Positions 7,048 through 14,523 are shown, counted from the first letter of the stretch. The stretch is DNA of 40,590 bases from CAG-238 sp963601575 (GCA_963601575.1 CAVCFO010000015.1:1-40590); one strand, 5' to 3'. Made by a program: numbers and translations. The notes: generated from the sequence alone by a model not told the origin.

Positions 7048-7431
7048 ATGATTTTGATTTTTGGAGGGGCATATCAGGGGAAGCTTGCATATGCCAAGGA
7101 ACACTGGGATATAAGCGATGACGATATATTTTTCTGCGACGAGTCACTTGCAATCGACCTGTCAAAAAAGGTAATCTTTGGGCTTGAAAAATTCGTCTAT
7201 GCCTGCGTTCTTGAGGGCGCAGAGGCGAAAGACGTTCTGAAAATGTATGATGATGAAAATCCGCTTCGCGAAAAGATCTGGATCGCAGACGACATCTCGC
7301 AAGGCGTTGTACCTATCGACCCGGACAGGCGGGCATGGCGCGAAAGCGTAGGCAGAACGCTTCTTTGGCTCGGGAGGGAATCGGACGAGGTTCACCGGGT
7401 ATTCTGCGGGCTGGGGCAGCGCCTCAAATAG
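7048..7431 (+). CDS. Short second CobU-like protein (127 aa), probably not a full kinase
   Basis: The N-terminus, LIFGGAYQGKLAYAKE, is a P-loop-like glycine motif. The C-terminus, IADDISQGVVPIDPDRRAW...VGRTLLWLGRESDEVHRVFCGLGQRLK, aligns by eye with CobU's 'vsNEVG.GiVP...lar.frD..Gr.nq.lA..ADeV..v..Gi..klK'. The middle is much shorter than in CobU, and the guanylylated-histidine segment (RIERH in the upstream cobU) is missing. The P-loop reads GAYQGKL, without the usual Ser/Thr after Lys, and GNEVG-type residues are altered. It sits between cobS and cobC, so a cobamide role is likely. It could be a regulatory or scaffolding paralogue or a reduced guanylyltransferase. Confidence 0.75.
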   Translation: MILIFGGAYQGKLAYAKEHWDISDDDIFFCDESLAIDLSKKVIFGLEKFVYACVLEGAEAKDVLKMYDDENPLREKIWIADDISQGVVPIDPDRRAWRESVGRTLLWLGRESDEVHRVFCGLGQRLK

Positions 7432-7463
7432 CTTCAGAGATTATTTATATGAGGAGAAAATTT

Positions 7464-8102
7464 ATGGGTTCATATATGTATTTTATTCGCCACGGCATCA
7501 CCGAGGGCAATTTAAAAAACTGGTACTATGGGCAGATGGACATTCCGCTTGCTCCGGAGGGGTTTTCGCTCATAAAAAAGCTTTCGGCGGAGGGTATCTA
7601 TCCATCTGCTGCGGGTGCAGACTGCTATACCTCGGGGCTTCTGCGTACGGAGCAGACATTTGAGATAATATATGGCGATACGCCTCACGAGGCTCTGCCG
7701 ATGCTTCAGGAGATGAATTTCGGTGCATGGGAGGGCATGAGCTTTGAAGAAATCGAAGCTGCGGACACATACCGCGAGGAGTTTAATCAATGGATGAGCA
7801 TGGGCGGCGATGAGATTCTGTTTAGCTTTCCTGAGGGTGAATCCGTAAATGACTTTCATGCAAGGATCCGCGAGGGCGCAAAGGAGCTTATGGCAAAGCA
7901 TCGCCTGAGGGAGCTTGCATGCAGGCACAGCGGGAGGGATGCTGTTTCGATCCTTATTTGCCACGGGGGAGTTATCGCCGCAATTATGGAAAGCTTTTTC
8001 CCGGGCGAAAAGGAAAGCTTCTGGTCGTGGATTCCAAAGCCGGGCCACGGATACGAGGTGAAATTTGAAAATGGTGAAGCTACCACCCACAGGGAGTTTT
8101 AG
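7464..8102 (+). CDS. cobC: Histidine phosphatase family protein, probable alpha-ribazole phosphatase
   Basis: The phosphoglycerate-mutase-like catalytic motif YFIRHGITEGN (about residues 6-16) gives the phosphorylated histidine. GLLRTEQTFEII, EMNFGAWEGMSFEEIE and LICHGGVIAAIM supply the remaining conserved Arg, Glu and second His. In cobamide pathways CobC removes the 5'-phosphate from alpha-ribazole phosphate or adenosylcobalamin phosphate, and position at the end of the cob operon supports that. I chose ATG 7464, seven bases after GAGGAG (7451-7456). An in-frame ATG at 7449 overlaps that SD, and further upstream extension would lie inside the previous gene. Length is 212 residues. A bidirectional terminator follows. 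Confidence 0.88.
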   Translation: MGSYMYFIRHGITEGNLKNWYYGQMDIPLAPEGFSLIKKLSAEGIYPSAAGADCYTSGLLRTEQTFEIIYGDTPHEALPMLQEMNFGAWEGMSFEEIEAADTYREEFNQWMSMGGDEILFSFPEGESVNDFHARIREGAKELMAKHRLRELACRHSGRDAVSILICHGGVIAAIMESFFPGEKESFWSWIPKPGHGYEVKFENGEATTHREF

Positions 8103-8118
8103 CAAAAAATAAAAAGTG

Positions 8119-8160
8119 GCTGCCGCACAGCTTGTTAAATTAACTGGCCGTGGCGGCAGC
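8119..8160. terminator. Bidirectional terminator between cobC and purF
   Basis: GCTGCCGC (8119-8126) pairs with GCGGCAGC (8153-8160). The forward strand continues TCTTTT. The reverse strand continues CACTTTTTATTTTTT, serving the convergent purF transcript. Confidence 0.85.
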
Positions 8161-8171
8161 TCTTTTGCGTC

Positions 8172-9638
8172 TTACTCTCTTGCGGGGATGGGAAATGCCT
8201 CTACGTCGTACTCCCTGCCTGAAATCGGAGACTCAAATCTTCCTTTTGCGCTTGTTTTCGGTATCTGGGTCGGATAATTTCCGTCGAAGCATGCTGTGCA
8301 GTACTTTGCGCCGGTCATGCCCTTTGCAATCTGTTTCGCATTTTCCACGCTCAGATAACCCAGCGAGTCTACCCCGATAATCTCTGCAATCTCGCTAGTC
8401 GTATGATTTGCGGCTATCAGATTCTCGCGCGAGTCGATATCCGTGCCGTAGTAGCAGGGGTTCAAAAATGGCGGCGCTGAGACTCTCAGGTGAATTTCGC
8501 TTGCGCCTTCTTCTCTCAAAAGTTTGACAATCCGCGCACTTGTCGTGCCGCGTACAATCGAATCGTCGATCATGACAACGCGCTTCCCTCGAACAACATC
8601 TGCGATCGGATTGAGTTTGATCTTTACCTTATCCTCACGGCTCTTCTGCCCCGGCTGAATAAAGGTTCTTGCGATATATTTATTCTTGATAAATCCGATT
8701 TCGTATGGGATCCCGGACTGCTTGGCATATCCTACCGCCGCATCTATCCCCGAGTCTGGCACGCCGATTACGACATCCGCCTGCACAGGATGCTCAAGCG
8801 CAAGAAACGCCCCCGCGCGCATACGTGCGGCATGCACGCTGCAGCCGTCGATGACAGAATCCGGTCTTGCAAAATAGATATATTCAAATACGCACATCGC
8901 GCCTTCTGCCTTGCCGCAGTGCTCGTTTATGCTTCGCACGCCATCCTTATCAAAAATTACGATTTCGCCCGGCCTTATATCCCGGATAAACTTTGCGCCA
9001 ACAGCATCGAGCGCGCAGCTTTCGGATGCTACCACGAACCTTCCGTCCTTTGTCTTTCCGTAGCAAAGCGGGCGAAAGCCGTTCTCATCTCGCGCTGCGA
9101 TCAGCTTGGATGGCGACATGATTACAAGAGAATATGCGCCTTTGATCCTATCCATTGCACGGCTCAGCGCCTGCTCGATGGAGGGAGCCTTTAGCCTCTC
9201 CTTTGTGATTATATATGAGATGACCTCGGTATCGCTGGTGGTGGAAAAGATAGAGCCCGCAAGCTCAAGCTCGCGGCGCAGCTCCTGGCAGTTTACGATA
9301 TTTCCGTTATGCGAAAGCGCCATTCTGCCCTTGATATGGTTGACGACTATGGGCTGCGCGTTGGTGCGGTCGTTTGTGCCTGTTGTTCCGTAACGCACGT
9401 GGCCTACTGCCATGTTACCCTCGCCGAGGCTCTCTAAAATTTGCGGCGAAAAGACATCGTTGACAAGCCCCGTATCCTTATATGTCCGAAATAGCCCCGC
9501 ATCGCCTACTGCTATGCCGCAGGACTCCTGCCCGCGGTGCTGGAGCGCAAACAGGCCATAGTATGCGGTGCTTGCAACATCGGATTTTTCGGGCGAAAAT
9601 ACTCCAAAAACTCCGCATTCTTCTCTCAAACTGCTCAT
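8172..9638 (-). CDS. purF: Amidophosphoribosyltransferase
   Basis: PurF catalyses the first committed step of purine synthesis, making phosphoribosylamine from PRPP and glutamine. MSSLREE precedes CGVFGV, so Cys8 would become the N-terminal nucleophile after propeptide removal, as in the Bacillus-type enzyme. The glutaminase half carries QHRGQESCG, GHVRYGTTG and SHNGNIVN. The PRTase half carries the PRPP loop VVMIDDSIVRGTTS. Cysteines in FEYIYFARPD...DGCSVH, NPCYYG and KYCTACFDG may include Fe-S ligands of the Bacillus-type enzyme. Length 488 is normal. It lies 17 nt after purC and shares its promoter. Confidence 0.97.
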   Translation of the reverse strand: MSSLREECGVFGVFSPEKSDVASTAYYGLFALQHRGQESCGIAVGDAGLFRTYKDTGLVNDVFSPQILESLGEGNMAVGHVRYGTTGTNDRTNAQPIVVNHIKGRMALSHNGNIVNCQELRRELELAGSIFSTTSDTEVISYIITKERLKAPSIEQALSRAMDRIKGAYSLVIMSPSKLIAARDENGFRPLCYGKTKDGRFVVASESCALDAVGAKFIRDIRPGEIVIFDKDGVRSINEHCGKAEGAMCVFEYIYFARPDSVIDGCSVHAARMRAGAFLALEHPVQADVVIGVPDSGIDAAVGYAKQSGIPYEIGFIKNKYIARTFIQPGQKSREDKVKIKLNPIADVVRGKRVVMIDDSIVRGTTSARIVKLLREEGASEIHLRVSAPPFLNPCYYGTDIDSRENLIAANHTTSEIAEIIGVDSLGYLSVENAKQIAKGMTGAKYCTACFDGNYPTQIPKTSAKGRFESPISGREYDVEAFPIPARE

Positions 9639-9655
9639 GCCTAGCCTCCCTTGGG

Positions 9656-10393
9656 TTACTTTCCGAATACGCGATTCATCATTTCGTTATAGGCATCTTC
9701 CACGCCGCCCATATCTTTGCGAAAGCGGTCCTTATCAAGCTTTTCGTTTGTCTTGCTGTCCCAGAAGCGGCAGGTATCCGGTGAGATTTCGTCGGCTAGA
9801 ACGATTGTGCCGCCTGCGAGCCTTCCATATTCCATCTTAAAGTCAACAAGCTTTACACCTCGCTCAATGAAGTATGCCTTCAGAATTTCGTTTACGCGAA
9901 AGGCATATGATTTGATCGTCTCGATTTCTCCTTCCGTTGCAAGGCCAAGCGCGATCGCATGATACGCGTTCATCAGCGGGTCGTGCAGCTCATCATTCTT
10001 ATATGAAAATTCAATCGTCGGCTTATCGAACGCGATGCCTTCTTCCACGCCGAACCTCTTGGCAAAGGATCCTGCGGAGATGTTACGGATAATAACCTCA
10101 AGCGGCACGATCGAAACCTTTTTGACCAGCGTATCGCGGTCAGAAAGCTCCTTGACAAAATGCGTCGGCACGCCATTTTCTTCGAGTATTTTGAAAAGAT
10201 GATTTGACATCTTGTTATTGATAACGCCCTTGCCTTTTATCGTTCCCTTTTTGAGTCCGTCCAGCGCGGTCGCGTCGTCTTTGTATGATACGATTACATA
10301 ATCGGGATTGTTTGTGCTATATACCTTTTTTGCTTTGCCCTCGTAGAGTTGTTCCTTCTTTTCAATCTTTTCAATCTTTTCACTCTTTCCCAT
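9656..10393 (-). CDS. purC: Phosphoribosylaminoimidazole-succinocarboxamide synthase
   Basis: PurC (SAICAR synthetase) ligates aspartate to CAIR in purine synthesis. Diagnostic segments are EGKAKKVYSTNN, KGKGVINNKMSNHLF, SIVPLEVIIRNISAGSFAKR, LVDFKMEYGR and VLADEISPDTCRFWD. At 245 residues it is slightly longer than usual because of a charged, slightly repetitive start (KIEKIEKK). The ATG at 10393 follows GGAGGAGG. A near-consensus promoter lies 45-73 nt upstream. It forms a purC-purF operon. No purine riboswitch or PurR box was recognised in the short leader. Confidence 0.96.
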   Translation of the reverse strand: MGKSEKIEKIEKKEQLYEGKAKKVYSTNNPDYVIVSYKDDATALDGLKKGTIKGKGVINNKMSNHLFKILEENGVPTHFVKELSDRDTLVKKVSIVPLEVIIRNISAGSFAKRFGVEEGIAFDKPTIEFSYKNDELHDPLMNAYHAIALGLATEGEIETIKSYAFRVNEILKAYFIERGVKLVDFKMEYGRLAGGTIVLADEISPDTCRFWDSKTNEKLDKDRFRKDMGGVEDAYNEMMNRVFGK

Positions 10394-10437
10394 CTCTTAC
10401 CTCCTCCGAAAAACGATTCTGCAAATAAATATAGTAT

Positions 10438-10466
10438 GTTATATCACCGGTCGAATGATTTGTCAA
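10438..10466 (-). promoter_or_regulatory. Promoter of purC-purF
   Basis: Reverse strand TTGACA (10466-10461), 17-nt spacer, TATAAC (10443-10438): a perfect -35 and 5/6 -10. Confidence 0.85.
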
Positions 10467-10626
10467 TTCTTCTTGGGAATGTTCGCCGTATTTTCCGTAT
10501 GTTTTTTTGATTTTTGGGCAAAAAATGCGCCAAACACGGACATTACGCGGCTGCCGGGTCAGAAAAATACGGATGCCCGCAATAAAAACCGCCGCGCTCC
10601 TCATTTCTTCTTCTTTTTTTCATTAG

Positions 10627-10664
10627 AAAAGGGAGACTTTGCGGTGCTTTCCGTAGTATCTCCC
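10627..10664 (-). terminator. Probable terminator of folT
   Basis: Reverse strand GGGAGA (10664-10659) pairs with TCTCCC (10636-10631), with weaker internal ACGG/CCGC pairing, followed by TTTTC. It lies 30 nt after the folT stop. Confidence 0.5.
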
Positions 10665-10693
10665 AATTGTTGTGTTCTTCTATTATCTTTTGC

Positions 10694-11200
10694 CTACGCG
10701 ATTATGCTAGCCCTATGCTTTGCAAGGAGTCTAGTCATGGCGCCGATTACAACAAACTCTACCGGAATCATAATCAGGCATTGCACGATACGGGTCGCAA
10801 GGAGCGCCTCAAAGGAGGATCCGTAGAGAATCGAGATCCAGAAGGTGTTGAGAAGAAGCCCAAGCACGAGCTGGATGATAAGTACTGAAATGAGAATGCG
10901 AACCTGTGTCTGCTTCTTTCTCAGAAAAATTCCGTATGTAACGCCCTGAAGCGCGCAGGTCAGCGTAAAGCCCGGAAAATAGGCTCCGATCGGAAAAAGG
11001 AGCGCTCCGACAAGATCGGCTAATCCTCCAACGGCCGCGCCCTTAGCAGGTCCGTAGAGATAGCCCGCCAGGAAAACCGGAATGAATGTAAATCCGATTT
11101 TCAGATTCCATGCGTTTATGGACAGAAACCTCGAAAGCACGATGGCGGCTGCTATAAGCGCCGCGCAGCAAACCATGGTTTTGACATCAATTTTTTTCAT
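10694..11200 (-). CDS. folT: ECF transporter S component, probable folate (FolT)
   Basis: A 168-residue membrane protein with about six hydrophobic segments, the size of an ECF substrate-binding S subunit. IGFTFIPVFLAGYLYGPAKGAAVGGLADLVGALLFP (in parts) and GAYFPGFTLTCALQGVTYGIFL match the FolT signature of Firmicutes. It would bind folate and work with a shared EcfAA'T module encoded elsewhere. It has its own promoter and a short structured leader. The tetrahydrofolate riboswitch often found before folT was looked for and not recognised. Specificity within the S-component family is inferred from these motifs. Confidence 0.82.
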   Translation of the reverse strand: MKKIDVKTMVCCAALIAAAIVLSRFLSINAWNLKIGFTFIPVFLAGYLYGPAKGAAVGGLADLVGALLFPIGAYFPGFTLTCALQGVTYGIFLRKKQTQVRILISVLIIQLVLGLLLNTFWISILYGSSFEALLATRIVQCLIMIPVEFVVIGAMTRLLAKHRASIIA

Positions 11201-11235
11201 AAAAAAACCTACTCTGTCTAATTTTTAGTGTATGC

Positions 11236-11302
11236 AGAGGGTTTCGCCGGAGCGATAAGCACTCTGCGATAGTATTGTACCACAAAAATATCGAATTTTC
11301 AA
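11236..11302 (-). promoter_or_regulatory. folT promoter and leader hairpin
   Basis: Reverse strand TTGAAA (11302-11297), 17 nt, TACAAT (11279-11274). Transcription would begin just before a hairpin, GCAGAG...CTCTGC (11269-11236), with an internal CGCTCCGGCG stem-loop, about 40 nt upstream of the start codon. The hairpin may be regulatory but fits no riboswitch class I recognise. Confidence 0.6.
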
Positions 11303-11331
11303 CTTTTTGAAAATTTTAGGGGTGTGGCGTA

Positions 11332-11360
11332 TTGACACCATATATGATACCATATATAAT
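11332..11360 (+). promoter_or_regulatory. hicAB promoter with embedded operator-like direct repeat
   Basis: TTGACA (11332-11337), 17-nt spacer, TATAAT (11355-11360): full consensus. The spacer and -10 consist of two near-identical 12-mers, ACCATATATGAT (11337-11348) and ACCATATATAAT (11349-11360). This is a natural binding site for the ribbon-helix-helix domain of HicB. Confidence 0.8.
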
Positions 11361-11380
11361 ATAAGCAGGAGGTAAAGCAA

Positions 11381-11638
11381 ATGTCGAAATGGGATAAACT
11401 GATAGCGCGCATACTCACTTTGTCGAAAGACCTCCGGTTTGATGAGTTATGCAAGGTGTTGGAAAGTTACGGTTACAATATGAACATGCCCCGGGGCGGA
11501 AGCAGTCATTGCACATTTAGAAAGCAAGGCTGTATGCCGATTACGATACCCAAGCATGAGCCTATAAAAAAAGTATATGTCGAAATGGTGCGGCAAATTG
11601 TAGAAAGTGAGGAAAAGAACGATGAATACTCTGAATGA
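11381..11638 (+). CDS. hicA: Type II toxin HicA (mRNA interferase)
   Basis: An 85-residue, dsRBD-fold HicA toxin that cleaves mRNA when not bound by HicB. The order is typical: KVLESYGYNMNMPRGGSSHCTFRK, with catalytic His43 in the GSSH motif, then ITIPKHEPIKKVYVEMVRQIV. It is somewhat longer at both ends than the usual ~60 residues. The start follows AGGAGG (11367-11372) at ideal spacing. The gene overlaps hicB by 17 nt, and the toxin is first, the usual hicAB order. Confidence 0.92.
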   Translation: MSKWDKLIARILTLSKDLRFDELCKVLESYGYNMNMPRGGSSHCTFRKQGCMPITIPKHEPIKKVYVEMVRQIVESEEKNDEYSE

Positions 11639-11984
11639 TTATATGAAAATGCCCTATCGCATGGAAATTTTAGAAGACATTGATGAGGGCGGATTTGTTG
11701 TTTCATATCCGGATTTGCCCGGTTGTATTACCTGCGGGGAAACTGTCGAAAGTGCAGTTGCAAACGCTTTAGAAGCGAAGAAAGCTTGGCTTGAAGCTGC
11801 GCTTGCGGATGGTGTGAAAATTTATGAGCCAGGCAGTTTGGAGGATTATTCAGGGCAATTTAAGCTTAGAATTCCTCGAAGCCTGCATAGAACGCTAGCG
11901 GAACATTCTCAGAGAGAAGGGATTAGCATGAACCAGTATTGTGTCTATCTTCTTTCCAGGAATGATGCTGTGATGGCAAGATAA
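11622..11984 (+). CDS. hicB: Antitoxin HicB
   Basis: The N-terminal half, YRMEILEDIDEGGFVVSYPDLPGCITCGETVESAVANALEAKKAWLEAAL, is the HicB partial-RNase-H fold that binds HicA. The C-terminal half, FKLRIPRSLHRTLAEHSQREGISMNQYCVYLLS, is a ribbon-helix-helix DNA-binding domain for autorepression. I chose ATG 11622, which has GAGG (11609-11612) upstream. An in-frame GTG at 11607 is possible but lacks an SD. Length is 120 residues. A 14-bp hairpin follows at 12033-12062. Confidence 0.92.
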   Translation: MNTLNDYMKMPYRMEILEDIDEGGFVVSYPDLPGCITCGETVESAVANALEAKKAWLEAALADGVKIYEPGSLEDYSGQFKLRIPRSLHRTLAEHSQREGISMNQYCVYLLSRNDAVMAR

Positions 11985-12032
11985 GAGATGCTACGCCCTT
12001 TCGGGTTCGACTCCCATGCATTCGTATAAAAA

Positions 12033-12062
12033 CTAAGAGGATACCTAAAGGTATCCTCTTAG
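12033..12062. terminator. Strong hairpin between hicB and the tRNA-Leu region
   Basis: A perfect 14-bp stem CTAAGAGGATACCT/AGGTATCCTCTTAG with a two-base loop. On the reverse strand it is followed by TTTTTA, so it suits transcription from greA-lysS-tRNA. On the forward strand it lacks a T-run but may still help end hicAB. Confidence 0.65.
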
Positions 12063-12165
12063 TCCTCTGCATGCAAACGAAAGCGCCCATCTTAGATGGG
12101 TTCATGAATGGGGCCCCCGGAAAGCGTTAGCTTTTTGGGGAAAGGAGCAGCAACGGAACGCATGA

Positions 12166-12192
12166 AAAAACCGGCCTTTACGGCCGGTTTTT
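12166..12192. terminator. Bidirectional terminator after tRNA-Leu
   Basis: AAAAACCGGCC (12166-12176) pairs with GGCCGGTTTTT (12182-12192), giving a T-run on both strands. It lies 26 nt beyond the 3' end of the tRNA. Confidence 0.85.
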
Positions 12193-12217
12193 GATAGCAG
12201 CGTAGTTTGCTGCGACG

Positions 12218-12300
12218 TGGTGCGGTCGAAGGGATTCGAACCCCCATGGTTTCCCACACGGACCTGAACCGTGCGCGTCTGCCAATTCCGCCACGACCGC
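12218..12300 (-). tRNA. tRNA-Leu (anticodon CAG)
   Basis: The reverse strand folds as a class II tRNA. Acceptor arms are GCGGTCG (12300-12294) and CGACCGC (12228-12222), with discriminator A. The D-loop region is GCGGAATTGGCAGACGC. The anticodon loop centres on CAG within CGGTTCAGGTCCG, followed by a long variable arm typical of leucine. The T-arm contains GGTTCGAATCC. A CCA end is encoded at 12220-12218. It lies 146 nt downstream of lysS, on the same strand. Confidence 0.95.
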
Positions 12301-12446
12301 AAATATTGTGTTCGGCGGGGCGAGCTCGCCGAACACATAATATTATACAACATATCTTTTGCGAATGCAATGAAAAGATTTGCGAAACGCGTTATTTTTC
12401 GGAATTTTTATGCTTGCACTTCAGCATTGCATCACAGCATCTGGGT

Positions 12447-14405
12447 TTAGTATACCTTGGCTCCTGCCGGGATGCTACCATCGAGGATGATGAAGTTTAG
12501 CATTTCTCCACCGTCGTATTTGTTGATGCAGGACAGGAGCATGCCGTTACTTTCTTCGCCCATCATCTTTCTTGGCGGGAGGTTTGTGATGGCAACAGCT
12601 GTTTTTCCGACCAGCTTCTCCGGTTCATAATATTCGTGGATTCCGGAAAGGATTATTCTGTCTGTGCCTGTTCCGTCGTCGAGTACGAACTTCAGGAGCT
12701 TCTTGCTCTTTGGAACCTCTGTACATTCTTTGATCTTGACCGCTCTGAAATCGCAGGCTGCGAAGGAGTCAAAGTCAACATATTCTTCGAAGAGCGGCTC
12801 TATCTCGATTTTTGTTTTGTCAAGAATTCTTGGCTTCTTCTGCTCTGCTTCTTGCTTCTTCTCGGATCCTTGCGGCTTCATGGTCGGGAAGAGCATGATG
12901 TCTCTGATGGACGGCTGGTCGAGGATGAGCATGATGCATCTATCGATGCCAACGCCCAGGCCGCCTGTCGGCGGAAGTCCAACCTCGAGCGCGTTTACGA
13001 AGTCGAGATCCATAGGATGAGCCTCGTCATCGATGCCGCAGTCGAGCTGTCTTTGCTGCTCTGCAAATCTCTCGTACTGGTCGATAGGGTCGTTGAGCTC
13101 CGAGAATGCGTTTGCAATTTCCCATCCGTTGATATATGCTTCGAATCTTCTGGTGATCCTAGGGTCTTTCGGGTCTCTCTTTGCAAGAGGCGAAACCTCT
13201 ACCGGGTGGCCGATGACAAATACAGGTCCGTCGAGGTATCCGGGGATGTCTTCGCAATATTCTTCGAACATCTCTGCGAGGATCTTGCCTCTGGTCTGTT
13301 CCTTAACCTCTTTTGGATCCATTCCCTGCGCGATAGCCGCCTCTCTTGCTTCTTCGTCCGTTTCGATTGTATCGAAGTCAACGCCTGTGATCTCCTTGAT
13401 GGCATCTGCCATGTTGAGCCTTCTCCATGGCGGGGTTACGTCGAACTCCTTGCCTTGATATTTTATGATCGGTGTGCCGTTTACGGCCATCTGTGCCTTG
13501 TATACCATCTGCTCGGTAACTTCCATGACAAAGTCCATATCCTGGTATGCGGCATAACATTCCATGTTGGTAAATTCCGGATTGTGGCGTCTGTCCATGC
13601 CCTCATTACGGAACATCTTGCCCATCTCATATACCCTGTCAAGTCCGCCTACGATACATCTCTTGAGGAAAAGCTCGTTGGAAATTCTCAGCTTCATGTC
13701 GAGGTCAAGGCTGTTGTGGTGAGTCTCAAAAGGTCTTGCGTTGGCGCCGCCCGCAACGGTGGTAAGGATCGGGGTGTCTACCTCGAGGTAGCCATAATCC
13801 TCTTCGAGTACCCTTCTGAATTCCTTGATAATGGATGCTCTCTTCAGGAAAACATCGCGAACCTCCGGATTTATGATGAGATCTACATATCTCTGTCTGT
13901 ATCTCTGATCTTGGTCTTTTAGCCCTGCCCACTTGTCCGGGAGCACCTGGATCGACTTGGAGAGGAGAACCACCCGGGTTGCATGGATGGAAACCTCGCC
14001 GGTCTTTGTCCTGAAAACCTTGCCTTCGATGCCGAGGATGTCGCCGATGTCGTATTTTTTGAACCATTTGTAGTCCTCTTCACCGATATCGTCTTTTCTT
14101 ACATATATCTGGATTCTGCCCTGCTTGTCCTGGATGTTGATAAAGGAGGCCCTCCCCATGTTACGGAATGCCATGATTCGGCCTGCAACTGAGACCTCCT
14201 GATCTTCCATCGCCTCAAAGTTATCCTTGATATCCATGGAGTGTGCGGTCACGTTCCACTTTTCGATGAGGAACGGGTTTCTGTCTGCTTCTTGCAGATT
14301 TCTTAATTTTTCTCTTCTGATTTGCCGCTGCTCGCTGAGTGCTTCTTCCGAAATCCCCTCAGGCTCGGCCGTAGTCTGATTTACTCTTACATCTTCTGTA
14401 CTCAT
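12447..14405 (-). CDS. lysS: Lysyl-tRNA synthetase fused to a C-terminal Trbp111/EMAP-II-like tRNA-binding domain
   Basis: Class II LysRS charges tRNA-Lys. An N-terminal OB-fold anticodon-binding domain (about residues 55-165, with VAGRIMAFRNMGRASFINIQD) precedes the catalytic core. Motif 2 is near FRNEGMDRRHNPEFTNMECY, and motif 3 is GLPPTGGLGVGIDRCIML. The canonical enzyme would end near LFPTMKPQ (about residue 512). Here a charged linker (EKKQEAEQKK) leads to about 110 residues (DFDSFAACDFR...NLPPRKMMGEESNGMLLS...) matching the tRNA-binding OB domain normally found at the MetRS C-terminus or as free Trbp111. At 652 residues it is about 150 longer than usual. The start follows GAGAGGAAA. 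It is downstream of greA. Confidence 0.95.
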   Translation of the reverse strand: MSTEDVRVNQTTAEPEGISEEALSEQRQIRREKLRNLQEADRNPFLIEKWNVTAHSMDIKDNFEAMEDQEVSVAGRIMAFRNMGRASFINIQDKQGRIQIYVRKDDIGEEDYKWFKKYDIGDILGIEGKVFRTKTGEVSIHATRVVLLSKSIQVLPDKWAGLKDQDQRYRQRYVDLIINPEVRDVFLKRASIIKEFRRVLEEDYGYLEVDTPILTTVAGGANARPFETHHNSLDLDMKLRISNELFLKRCIVGGLDRVYEMGKMFRNEGMDRRHNPEFTNMECYAAYQDMDFVMEVTEQMVYKAQMAVNGTPIIKYQGKEFDVTPPWRRLNMADAIKEITGVDFDTIETDEEAREAAIAQGMDPKEVKEQTRGKILAEMFEEYCEDIPGYLDGPVFVIGHPVEVSPLAKRDPKDPRITRRFEAYINGWEIANAFSELNDPIDQYERFAEQQRQLDCGIDDEAHPMDLDFVNALEVGLPPTGGLGVGIDRCIMLILDQPSIRDIMLFPTMKPQGSEKKQEAEQKKPRILDKTKIEIEPLFEEYVDFDSFAACDFRAVKIKECTEVPKSKKLLKFVLDDGTGTDRIILSGIHEYYEPEKLVGKTAVAITNLPPRKMMGEESNGMLLSCINKYDGGEMLNFIILDGSIPAGAKVY

Positions 14406-14457
14406 TTTTTGTATTTCCTCTCTTATTTCCTCTCTTTGTCTTGTTCTCTGCTGATCT

Positions 14458-14523
14458 TTTGCTTGTTATCTGCTGATTCTTTGCTTGTTATCTGCTGATT
14501 CTTTGCTTGTTATCTGCTGATTC
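14458..14523. repeat. 22-nt tandem repeat x3 at the greA 3' end
   Basis: Three near-perfect copies of TTGCTTGTTATCTGCTGATTCT (forward strand) span the greA-lysS spacer. The copy nearest greA includes its last sense codons and stop (ATCAGCAGATAA on the coding strand), so the array looks like amplification of the gene's own tail. Confidence 0.9.

Larger units (their letters stand above)
10394..10693. other. Intergenic: purC promoter and folT terminator, no gene
   Basis: Apart from the promoter at 10438-10466 and the hairpin at 10627-10664, this 300-nt stretch is T-rich on the forward strand. It holds only short open frames without ribosome-binding sites. I see nothing else in it. Confidence 0.6.

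Noticed and set aside
10380..10604. 74-codon reverse ORF upstream of purC
   Set aside because: It overlaps the purC promoter, SD and start and has no ribosome-binding site.
11201..11280. Tetrahydrofolate or preQ1 riboswitch before folT
   Set aside because: The conserved core sequences of both classes are missing; only a simple hairpin is clear.
11998..12024. T-arm-like GGGTTCGACTCCC after hicB, possible tRNA 3' fragment or att site
   Set aside because: No matching acceptor, D or anticodon arms around it, and no integrase or second copy in the window.
12636..13922. 428-codon forward ORF opposite lysS
   Set aside because: It is the antisense shadow of a well-conserved gene, has no SD or promoter, and its translation has no domain pattern.
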